From an uncultured Opitutia bacterium (lineage in GTDB: Bacteria > Verrucomicrobiota > Verrucomicrobiia > Opitutales > UBA953): a stretch of DNA of 6,228 nt. The notes beneath the pieces are model-generated. The model was not told where the DNA came from. It was given only the letters and a program-made list of their open reading frames with translations, and searched no databases. Shown one piece after another: positions 1 through 5,669 of this stretch; the first letter of the stretch is position 1; each line of letters begins with the position of its first letter. The position numbers and the translations under genes were made by a program. The DNA lies in the NCBI GenBank assembly GCA_903921665.1, contig CAIXQT010000073.1:1-6228 (forward strand), in the 5' to 3' direction.

Positions 1-105
1 AGCGTGGCTTGCCATAAGGTAGGGGAAACAAAGGGGGTTCGGCCGTAAAGGCAAGTAAGCATCTACGTATCTGGATAGGAGGATACGTCATTGCGGCCAC
101 AGGGG
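1..105. other. Left-edge non-coding stretch with a hairpin, upstream-region-like
   Basis: No coding sequence is recognisable here. A 7-bp inverted repeat, ACGTATC at 65-71 and GATACGT at 82-88, encloses a 10-nt spacer. Read on the minus strand, the stretch shares short blocks, in the same order, with the region upstream of the CotH-family gene: GCCGCA (rc of 92-97), ATCC further on, and CCCCTACC (rc of 18-25) followed by TTAT. The left copy has about 45 extra bases containing the hairpin. I infer a diverged relative of that upstream region, possibly serving a leftward gene beyond the edge. It could instead be the end of an unrecognised RNA or regulatory element; I matched it to no known RNA family. 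Confidence 0.35.
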
Positions 106-128
106 CTCAAAGGGAGACCGGAAACCGG
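106..128 (-). repeat. Flank motif copy 1 (inverted relative to copy 2)
   Basis: On the plus strand this reads CTCAAAGGGAGACCGG followed by AAACCGG. Its reverse complement matches 5560-5582 at 21 of 23 positions; the two differences swap the GAGACC and GAAACC halves. The motif contains an internal near-repeat (GGGAGACCGG, then GAAACCGG). It lies 9 bp outside the left end of palindromic copy A. The strand given is the one on which it reads like the copy upstream of the CotH-family gene. Its function is unknown. Confidence 0.7.
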
Positions 129-137
129 GGGGTGCTG

Positions 138-266
138 CGGGTAGGGACGTGATTGCCATCACGTCCGTTCGCGGACGAATCCAGGAAGTCGATAGGGCAA
201 ACCAAGGCCCGACGACTCCCCGTCAGCGGCGTCGAACGGCGGCGATGGCAATCGCCGCCCTACCCG
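138..266 (+). repeat. Quasi-palindromic two-hairpin repeat, copy A
   Basis: The 129-bp element has perfect 9-bp terminal inverted repeats, CGGGTAGGG at 138-146 and CCCTACCCG at 258-266. The inverted arms extend to 34 bp (138-171 against 233-266) with 28 identities. Each arm is itself a hairpin: 145-153 pairs with 158-166 around loop TGCC, and 238-246 pairs with 251-259 around loop GGCA. The centre (about 172-232) is less structured. The right arm plus flank, 232-270, matches 5508-5546 of copy B at 38 of 39 positions, so the true right boundary may include GAGGC. No transposase is encoded. It resembles REP/BIME or MITE-type elements in general form; I cannot assign a named family. Confidence 0.85.
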
Positions 267-285
267 AGGCAGAGCCGACCCAGCC

Positions 286-314
286 AAAACAAAAAGGGCG
301 CCCGTAGGCGCCCT
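286..314 (-). terminator. Intrinsic terminator of the PVC cytochrome gene
   Basis: On the minus strand a perfect 8-bp stem, AGGGCGCC and GGCGCCCT (295-302 and 307-314), closes a UACG loop with a C-G closing pair, a member of the very stable UNCG tetraloop class. It is followed directly by TTTTGTTTT. It lies 45 bp past the TGA stop at 360-362, the expected place for rho-independent termination of the leftward gene. The U tract is one-sided, so the terminator should act only on leftward transcripts. Confidence 0.93.
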
Positions 315-359
315 CTCATCTTACCTGGCCCGAGCCCTAGCTCTGGCCCTGGCCCTTCC

Positions 360-3300
360 TCAGCCCCCGATCGACTTGAGCGTGACGAGATACTCGATGA
401 GCGCGGTGAACTCGTCGACGGTGAGGCCGGCGGCGAGGCCGGCGGGCATCATCGACTGCGGGAGGTGCTTCTCGGACTTCACGTCGTCGCGCTTGATCTT
501 GGAGACCTGGCCGGCGATATTGCGGAGAGTGACCACGCCATCGGCTTCGCCGGTGACGAAGCCCATCTGGTCGGGGCCGTTCTTCATCTGGAAGACGACC
601 GTCTGGAAGCCCTGGGCGACGACCTTGTTCGGGTCGAGGATGGAATCGATCAGGTATTCGCGGGGGAACTTCGCGCCGGCGGCGCCGAGGTACGGACCCT
701 TCTGTTCGGCGGCGAGGTCGACGGCGTGACAGGCGACACAACCCTGCTGGGTGAAGAGGCGCTGGCCGTTCTTCACGTTGCCGCGTCCCTTGAGGGCCGC
801 GTTCGTGACGACCTTGGCGTCGAGCTGCGCGATCTTCTTACCCTTGCTGGCGGCGGCGAGCTTGCCGGCGGCGAGCGCGGCCTGAGCGGCCTTGATCTGG
901 ATGACGTTGTCGCCCTTCATGCCTTCCTCGAGCTGCTTGTCGAAGCCGGTCAGGCCGAGGTCGGTGATGGCGTGGAAGAAGCCGAGGTCGCGGGGATTCT
1001 TGTCGACGTGGCCACGGACGGCCTTCTTCTGCTGGTCCTTGGTGAGCGGGCTGCTGAGCACGTTGAGCAACGCCTTCCAGAGGATCGTGGAGGAGGCGTC
1101 ATCGGCCTTGTTGGCCATCGAGCGGAGCTTGTTCACCTGGTTGCCTCGTTCGGCCTCGTAGATGAAGTCGCTGATCGCCTGCGTGGCGGAAGCCGGCGCC
1201 GTAGCCTCCTTGGACCAGCCGGCGAGGACCTTCACGCGGGGTTCGAGGCCGGCTTCGCCTTCGACCTTGAGCAAGGCCTTGTAGCAATCGAGACGCTCTT
1301 CCCACTTACGGTTAGCCTGGAGGGCGGCGTCGACGAGCAGGGCCTGGTCGGCCGGACGCAGGGTCTGCGTGGCCATCGCAAGGCGGAGCGGATCGAGGCC
1401 TTCCAGCTTGAGGTCGGTGATCGCGATACGGTTCTTGGCGAGGATTTCCAGCGAGGCCATGCGCAGCTTGCCGGGCAGCTTGGCGTAAGCGGCTTCGATA
1501 CCCTTATGGATGCGCGGCGTGGCGGACCAGACGTCCGGCGTGAAATAAGGGCCACGGTCGTCCGGACGGGTGCTCCACCAATCCTTGTAGTTCCAAGGCT
1601 TCTCGACGTGGTAGAGGCGGGCGAGGGTCGCGACCGCGCCGAAGCGGGCTTCGTCATCGCCGCTCAGGCTGAGCGCCAGGAGGCCGTCGACGGCTTCGTC
1701 GGAGTGGATGCCCTGCAGCGCCCGGAAGGCGATGAAGCGCTGGGCCGGATCGGCGAGCGCGGCGAGGCAGGCCTTGGCATTACCGAGGCGGGCGAGCGCG
1801 GCGATGACGGTGTGCGGGAGGCGGTAGTGTTCGCCGGCGCCGAGCTTCGCTTCGTCGGCGGGCCACTTGGCGGCGGCGGCGAGCATGGCTGGGGCGGCTT
1901 CCTTGGCGCCGAGGCGCTGCAGCCCGATGACGGCCTGGAGGCGCACGCGCGGATCGGCATCGTTCAAGGCGTCGACGAAGAGCTGGACGGGCACGCCTGC
2001 GAGCTGCGTGGTGCGGTCGGCGAGCGCGCGCAGGGCGAACTCGCGGACGGCGGCGTCCTTGGCGAGCGCGACGAGGCCGGCGTTAGCCTTGGCGCCGAGC
2101 AGCTGCTTATAGGTGAAGATCGCGGCGACGCGGGCGTAAAGGTGCTCGGAGCCGGACTGCGCGATCGCGAGGACGGGCTCGCCGAGCTCGGCCTTGTTGC
2201 GGTCGATGATCTGGCGCTGGGTCTCGAGGCGCTGGACGGCGGATTTCGAGGAAAGCTGCTTCACGAGGTCGGCGTCGGAGAGTTTGGTGACGTCGACGTA
2301 GACATTGGGCTTCACGTCCTTGGCGGTGATGAGCTGGACGGTGCCGTTCGGGTAGTAGATCGGCTCTTCGACTTCCTTGCCGTCCTTCATGACCTTCTTC
2401 GACCTGGGCTTGCCGTTGCCGAGGTAGCTGAAGCCGCCGCCGCGCCAGTCGGCGAGGAAGAGGCGCGAGTTGCCGTCGACGTCGAAGTCGGTGGCGCGGG
2501 CGACCTTCTCGAAGGTCTCCTGTTGCGCGACGAACGTGGCTTCGAAGCGCGTGATCGGGTGGCGATGCAGCGTGCCGGTCGTCCAGTCGCAGGTGAAGAG
2601 GGACTCGCCGAAGTCGCCGGGGAAGCCAGGTTCGCTCAGGTAGAGGCCGCCGGTGCCGGAACCGCCGCCGTAATCGGCGAGGGGGTGGGCGGTCTCATCG
2701 GCGAAGTTCTTGTACAGGCGGGGATAGCCCGCGTCAGCCAAGGAGGTAAAGTGGTGGAAGCGGGTGTTCCAGCCCTTGCCGTCGTTGGTATTGTCGCGGG
2801 AGAAGAGGTCGAGGGTCGGCGAGATGGCGACGTCGCAGATATTGCGGGTCATCACGGTGTAATTCTCGAGCTCGGTGCCGTCCGGGCGGACGCGCATCAC
2901 GCCGCCGCCGTAGAGGGTCACGCGCTTCTTGTCGCCGAGGCCGATGGCGCCGTCGTTGTCGCGAATGATACCTGCGCCGAAATCGCCGACGGCGATATAG
3001 AGCCAGCCATCGATGCCCATGCGGGCGCCGTTGGTGGTGTGGTCGGCGCCGCGGGGGTGCTCGATGCCGCCGCCGAGGCCGTCGACGAGCAGCGTGCGCT
3101 CGGTGTCATAGTCGGCCTTGCCGTCGCCGTTCTTGTCCTGGAACTTGGAGAGGAAGGGCGGGTGGACGAGATAGAAGACGCCGCCGACGTAGTGGCCGCC
3201 GCGAGGGCTCTCGACCTTGGTGTATTCGATGACCTGGTCGGCGACGCCGGCGCCCTTGGTGTCGCGGGCGATCAGGATGCGGCCCATGCCGGGGATATGG

Positions 3301-3479
3301 CCCAGCGAGCCGTTCTTGTCCGAGGAGACGTAGACGTCGCCGTTGGCGGCGGCGGATACGGCGGTCGGATAGATTTCGGGTTCCTGGGCGTTGCCGAGGA
3401 ACTCGCGGATGACGAACCCTTCCGGCACGGCCTGGGCGGCCGCGGCAAAGAGGAAGAGTCCAAGGGAGGAGCGTACCAT
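360..3479 (-). CDS. Exported PVC-type beta-propeller/HEAT/cytochrome c protein
   Basis: This 1039-residue protein has the architecture of the large PVC-group proteins annotated as 'membrane-bound dehydrogenase domain' plus 'putative heme-binding domain'. Residues 1-17 form a signal peptide (R3, a hydrophobic core, AQA cleavage site). Residues about 20-385 look like a beta-propeller, with MGIDGWLYIAVGDFG at 154-168 and DWRGGGF at 344-350. Residues about 400-860 are helical with HEAT-like units such as DADPRVRLQAVIGLQRLG. The C-terminal domain (about 897-1039) carries the heme c motif CVACH at 914-918 and a candidate axial methionine in SMMPAG (1009-1014). It should be periplasmic and transfer electrons, probably in sugar oxidation; the substrate is not visible. 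No transmembrane segment follows the signal peptide. The ATG at 3477-3479 is chosen because it gives a complete signal peptide; no Shine-Dalgarno precedes it. The gene is divergent from the hexosaminidase and ends at a strong terminator. Confidence 0.93.
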   Translation of the reverse strand: MVRSSLGLFLFAAAAQAVPEGFVIREFLGNAQEPEIYPTAVSAAANGDVYVSSDKNGSLGHIPGMGRILIARDTKGAGVADQVIEYTKVESPRGGHYVGGVFYLVHPPFLSKFQDKNGDGKADYDTERTLLVDGLGGGIEHPRGADHTTNGARMGIDGWLYIAVGDFGAGIIRDNDGAIGLGDKKRVTLYGGGVMRVRPDGTELENYTVMTRNICDVAISPTLDLFSRDNTNDGKGWNTRFHHFTSLADAGYPRLYKNFADETAHPLADYGGGSGTGGLYLSEPGFPGDFGESLFTCDWTTGTLHRHPITRFEATFVAQQETFEKVARATDFDVDGNSRLFLADWRGGGFSYLGNGKPRSKKVMKDGKEVEEPIYYPNGTVQLITAKDVKPNVYVDVTKLSDADLVKQLSSKSAVQRLETQRQIIDRNKAELGEPVLAIAQSGSEHLYARVAAIFTYKQLLGAKANAGLVALAKDAAVREFALRALADRTTQLAGVPVQLFVDALNDADPRVRLQAVIGLQRLGAKEAAPAMLAAAAKWPADEAKLGAGEHYRLPHTVIAALARLGNAKACLAALADPAQRFIAFRALQGIHSDEAVDGLLALSLSGDDEARFGAVATLARLYHVEKPWNYKDWWSTRPDDRGPYFTPDVWSATPRIHKGIEAAYAKLPGKLRMASLEILAKNRIAITDLKLEGLDPLRLAMATQTLRPADQALLVDAALQANRKWEERLDCYKALLKVEGEAGLEPRVKVLAGWSKEATAPASATQAISDFIYEAERGNQVNKLRSMANKADDASSTILWKALLNVLSSPLTKDQQKKAVRGHVDKNPRDLGFFHAITDLGLTGFDKQLEEGMKGDNVIQIKAAQAALAAGKLAAASKGKKIAQLDAKVVTNAALKGRGNVKNGQRLFTQQGCVACHAVDLAAEQKGPYLGAAGAKFPREYLIDSILDPNKVVAQGFQTVVFQMKNGPDQMGFVTGEADGVVTLRNIAGQVSKIKRDDVKSEKHLPQSMMPAGLAAGLTVDEFTALIEYLVTLKSIGG

Positions 3480-3585
3480 GGGTGTAGGGGTAAGGGGATA
3501 GATGTAGGCGAGTCCGTCTTTGTTCCAAGCGGGAAGTCCATCTTAGCGTCTTGCCCGCCCAGCCCCTCGGGCTAACCCTCGTGCC
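3480..3585. promoter_or_regulatory. Divergent intergenic region between the cytochrome and hexosaminidase genes
   Basis: These 106 bp must hold the 5' signals of both divergent genes. Neither start has a Shine-Dalgarno. Both have a similar C-rich block just upstream: CTTACCCC 7 nt before the leftward ATG and CTAACCCT (3572-3579) 6 nt before the rightward ATG. A 5-bp hairpin, AGCCC-CTC-GGGCT (3561-3573), overlaps the second block. An imperfect inverted repeat, GCGGGAAG (3529-3536) and CTTGCCCGC (3550-3558), is a possible operator. I see no convincing sigma70 -35/-10 pair on either strand. The region's role is inferred from position; the sub-sites are weak. Confidence 0.5.
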
Positions 3586-5328
3586 ATGGCCCTTCCGGTG
3601 CTCAAGTTCTTCCCCCGCCCCAGGGAACTGACCCTGCGCGGGGGGTGGCTCAAGGTGCCCCCCCTGCCCCACCCGACCGCCCTCTTTATAGAGAACCTGC
3701 CGTCGACCATCACGGAAGCCCGGGCCGCCCTGGCCGAGGCGGCCGACGGCGCCTGCCGGATCGTCCATAAGCCCGAGCGCGGCGCGGAGGGCTATCATAT
3801 CGAAATCCTCGCGAGCGGCATCCGCCTCAGCGCGGGCGACGCCCATGGCGTCCTCTACGGTGCGCAGACCCTCCGGCAGATCGCCGCACAATACCCCGAC
3901 GAGCTGCCCCATCTCGAGATCACCGACTCGCCGGACCTACCCGTCCGCGGCTTCATGCTCGATGTCTCGCGCACGCGCGTGCCGACGCAGGCCGAACTCC
4001 TGGCCCTCGTCCGCGCGCTCGGCCGTCTTCGCGTCAACCAGCTCCAGCTTTACGTCGAGCACACCTTCGCGTTCCGCGGACATGAAGACGCCTGGAAGGA
4101 AGCCTCTCCGCTGACGCCCGCGGAGATCCGCGAACTCGACGACGCCTGCGCCGCGCTCGGCATCGAGCTCGTGCCGAACCTCAACACCTTCGGCCACATG
4201 GAGCGTTGGCTTCGTCACCCGCGTTACCGCGCGATGGCCGAATGTCCCGAAGGCTGGATCCACCCGCTCACGGGACAGTTCAAGGAATTCCCCGGCACGC
4301 TGCGCCCCGACCAAGCCTCGGTCGACTTCGCGGCCGCGCTGCTCGACGACTATCTGCCGAACTTCCGCAGCCGCCAGGTGAACATCGGCGGCGACGAACC
4401 TTGGGAGCTCGGGCAAGGCTTCAGCAAGCAGGCCGTCGCCGAACGCGGCAAGCATCGCGTCTACCTCGACCATCTGAAGAAACTGTGCGCGCTCGGACGC
4501 GACCGCGGCCGCACCGTGCAGTTCTGGGGCGACATCCTGCTGGAAGACCTCGCGCTCGCGCAGGACGCGCCGGCCGACGCCGTGCCGGTCGTCTGGGGTT
4601 ACGACGCCGGCCATCCGTTCAAGGAACAATGCGGGCGGCTCCGTGAGCTTGGCCGGGCCTACCTCGTCGCGCCGGGCACGAGCGCCTGGCAGAGCTTCAC
4701 CGGGCGCCTCGACAATGCGCTGACGAACCAGGCCGAAGCCGTCGGCGCGGCCGTGCGCCATGAAGCGCGCGGCATCCTGCTCACCACCTGGGGTGACAAC
4801 GGCCACCACCAGCCGTGGCCGACCGCGTGGTTGCCTATGGCCGCCGGCCTCGCGCAAGCCTGGGGCTTCGCCGCCAACGCCAAGACCGACTTCGCCGCCG
4901 GCTGCGCGATCCTCGGCAACCTCTCCGAGGCGGATGGCCAAGCCGTCGCCACGGCGCTCACGCAGCTCGGCACGCTCGACGGCCGGATCGCCAAGGCGAA
5001 CCGCAACAAGAGCCTCACCTGGGACTTCCTGACCGCCAAGACCGACGTGCTCGCGAAATTCACCGAGGGCGTCTCCTCCGCGGAAATCGCCACCTCGCAG
5101 TCGCACCTCGCCGAAGCCGAAGCGCTCATCGCCAAAATCAGCGATGCGACCATCCGCGCCGAGCTTTCCCTCGGCGCCCGCCTCGCCGGCGCCGGCCTGC
5201 GACGCGCGTGCGGCCAGCCTGCCGGGGCCGATGAACAGGCGAAGCTTAAGCAAGAATATGAAGCCGTCTGGCTCAGCCGGTCGCGCCCAGGCGGGCTGAC
5301 GGAAAGCGTGGCAGGGTTGTTCGGGTAG
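3586..5328 (+). CDS. Cytoplasmic GH20 beta-N-acetylhexosaminidase
   Basis: This 580-residue glycoside hydrolase family 20 enzyme should release terminal beta-linked GlcNAc or GalNAc by the substrate-assisted mechanism known for the family. Residues about 1-115 match the small alpha/beta domain that precedes the barrel (GYHIEI, AHGVLYGAQTLRQI). The TIM barrel starts near RGFMLD (121-126). The catalytic pair is D270-E271 in VNIGGDEPWELG; N266 replaces the histidine common in HxGGDE enzymes. Other barrel landmarks are NTFGHMERW (200-208), FWGD (313-316), VWGYD (336-340) and TTWGDNGH (400-407). The C-terminal ~150 residues are helical. The N-terminus MALPVLKFFPRPREL has no signal peptide, so the enzyme is probably cytoplasmic and acts on imported oligosaccharides, glycopeptides or peptidoglycan fragments. 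There is no Shine-Dalgarno. The TAG stop lies inside a repeat-like CGGGTAGGG. The family call is firm; the substrate is not known. Confidence 0.93.
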   Translation: MALPVLKFFPRPRELTLRGGWLKVPPLPHPTALFIENLPSTITEARAALAEAADGACRIVHKPERGAEGYHIEILASGIRLSAGDAHGVLYGAQTLRQIAAQYPDELPHLEITDSPDLPVRGFMLDVSRTRVPTQAELLALVRALGRLRVNQLQLYVEHTFAFRGHEDAWKEASPLTPAEIRELDDACAALGIELVPNLNTFGHMERWLRHPRYRAMAECPEGWIHPLTGQFKEFPGTLRPDQASVDFAAALLDDYLPNFRSRQVNIGGDEPWELGQGFSKQAVAERGKHRVYLDHLKKLCALGRDRGRTVQFWGDILLEDLALAQDAPADAVPVVWGYDAGHPFKEQCGRLRELGRAYLVAPGTSAWQSFTGRLDNALTNQAEAVGAAVRHEARGILLTTWGDNGHHQPWPTAWLPMAAGLAQAWGFAANAKTDFAAGCAILGNLSEADGQAVATALTQLGTLDGRIAKANRNKSLTWDFLTAKTDVLAKFTEGVSSAEIATSQSHLAEAEALIAKISDATIRAELSLGARLAGAGLRRACGQPAGADEQAKLKQEYEAVWLSRSRPGGLTESVAGLFG

Positions 5329-5346
5329 GGCCGCGCGATGCGCGGC
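5322..5346 (+). repeat. Half-copy of the palindromic element overlapping the GH20 stop codon
   Basis: CGGGTAGGG at 5322-5330 is identical to the 9-bp terminal repeat of copy A, and it is followed directly by a hairpin, as in the full copies: GCCGCGC (5330-5336), loop GAT, GCGCGGC (5340-5346). The TAG inside the terminal repeat is the hexosaminidase stop codon. There is no T tract, so this is not a normal intrinsic terminator. It also forms a perfect 9-bp inverted pair with CCCTACCCG at 5534-5542, the right end of copy B, so it may be the outer end of a 221-bp compound element. Confidence 0.6.
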
Positions 5347-5352
5347 GGGGAT

Positions 5353-5400
5353 CTGCTGGCAGGCTGCGAAGCAGGGAGACCAACCACTGGGGGACCGGTT
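5353..5400 (+). other. Spacer with small hairpin and degenerate flank motif
   Basis: The stretch between the half-copy and copy B holds no gene. CTGC-GAA-GCAG (5364-5374) can form a small hairpin. AGGGAGACC (5373-5381), then GGGGGACCGG shortly after, resembles a stretched version of the flank motif at 106-128. GGAGACC here (5375-5381) is also inverted against GGTCTCC at 5562-5568 on the other side of copy B. The similarity is short and could be chance. Confidence 0.35.
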
Positions 5401-5417
5401 TATTGGCCGTGGGTTGA

Positions 5418-5542
5418 GGTAGGGACGCGATGACATCGCGTCCGTGCGCAGACCGATACGGGGATTGGTATGACTAGCTAAGACCCGCCAACTTCCCCTC
5501 CGCGGCTTCGAACGGCGGCGTTGGCAATCGCCGCCCTACCCG
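5418..5542 (+). repeat. Quasi-palindromic two-hairpin repeat, copy B
   Basis: The element is bounded by GGTAGGG (5418-5424) and CCCTACC (5534-5540, extending to CCCTACCCG at 5542). The left hairpin GGACGCGATG-A-CATCGCGTCC (5423-5443) corresponds to the left hairpin of copy A with a compensatory T-A to C-G change (T150-A161 against C5428-G5438). The right hairpin, 5514-5520 with 5529-5535, is nearly identical to that of copy A; one T-T mismatch (5521, 5528) weakens it. The central part aligns with copy A with one 1-bp gap but is much more diverged than the ends. It has the same orientation as copy A, about 5.3 kb away. It sits between the hexosaminidase and CotH-family genes. Confidence 0.85.
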
Positions 5543-5559
5543 AGGCCCTAGCCAATCAT

Positions 5560-5582
5560 CCGGTCTCCGGTTTCCCTTTGAG
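5560..5582 (+). repeat. Flank motif copy 2, upstream of the CotH-family gene
   Basis: It reads CCGGTCTCCGG then TTTCCCTTTGAG and is the inverted partner of 106-128 (21 of 23 matches). It starts 17 bp after the right end of copy B, and similarity to the left-edge region continues beyond it: GCCGCA at 5593-5598, then ATCC. The motif and palindromic element are therefore adjacent at both places, with the motif on the outer side of the two-gene block. Confidence 0.7.
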
Positions 5583-5606
5583 CTTTTTTATAGCCGCAGG
5601 TAAATC
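5578..5606 (+). promoter_or_regulatory. Possible promoter of the CotH-family gene
   Basis: TTGAGC (5578-5583) and TAAATC (5601-5606) are separated by 17 bp, the ideal sigma70 spacing, but they match consensus at only about 4 and 3 of 6 positions. Transcription would start near 5613, leaving a leader of roughly 55 nt. The -35-like box is the tail of the conserved flank motif; the corresponding left-edge copy keeps TTGAGC but has CGTATC at the -10 position. Promoters of this lineage may not follow this consensus, so this is a weak call. Confidence 0.25.
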
Positions 5607-5669
5607 CCCTACCCTCATCCTTATTGCCTCTCCCTATCGGCGGTAACATCCTGACTTACCCCGCCGCCC

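Noticed and set aside
1..15. Start of a leftward gene at the left edge (ATG at 13-15, minus strand)
   Set aside because: Only five codons are visible, and the matching block upstream of the CotH-family gene (CCTTATTGCC) is non-coding, so homology favours an upstream region. It cannot be decided from this window.
153..3575. A 1140-codon open frame on the plus strand across the whole cytochrome gene
   Set aside because: It starts with TTG inside palindromic copy A and lies codon-on-codon opposite the real gene. Such a frame stays open wherever the sense gene avoids TTA, CTA and TCA codons, as GC-rich genes do. Its translation is low-complexity (rich in G, A, V, E, D, L) with no recognisable domain, whereas the minus strand has a signal peptide and CVACH.
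5331..5346. Hairpin after the hexosaminidase gene as an intrinsic terminator
   Set aside because: The stem is strong, but no T tract follows; the next bases are GGGGATCTG. It is better explained as part of the repeat.
3937..5436. A 499-codon open frame on the minus strand opposite the hexosaminidase gene
   Set aside because: It is codon-aligned antisense for the same reason as the plus-strand shadow, and runs through the intergenic repeats. The plus strand encodes clear GH20 motifs.
138..5542. CRISPR array or integron attC sites formed by the palindromic copies
   Set aside because: There are only two full copies, 5.3 kb apart, with complete genes between them, no regular spacers, no cas or integrase gene, and no attC core sites.
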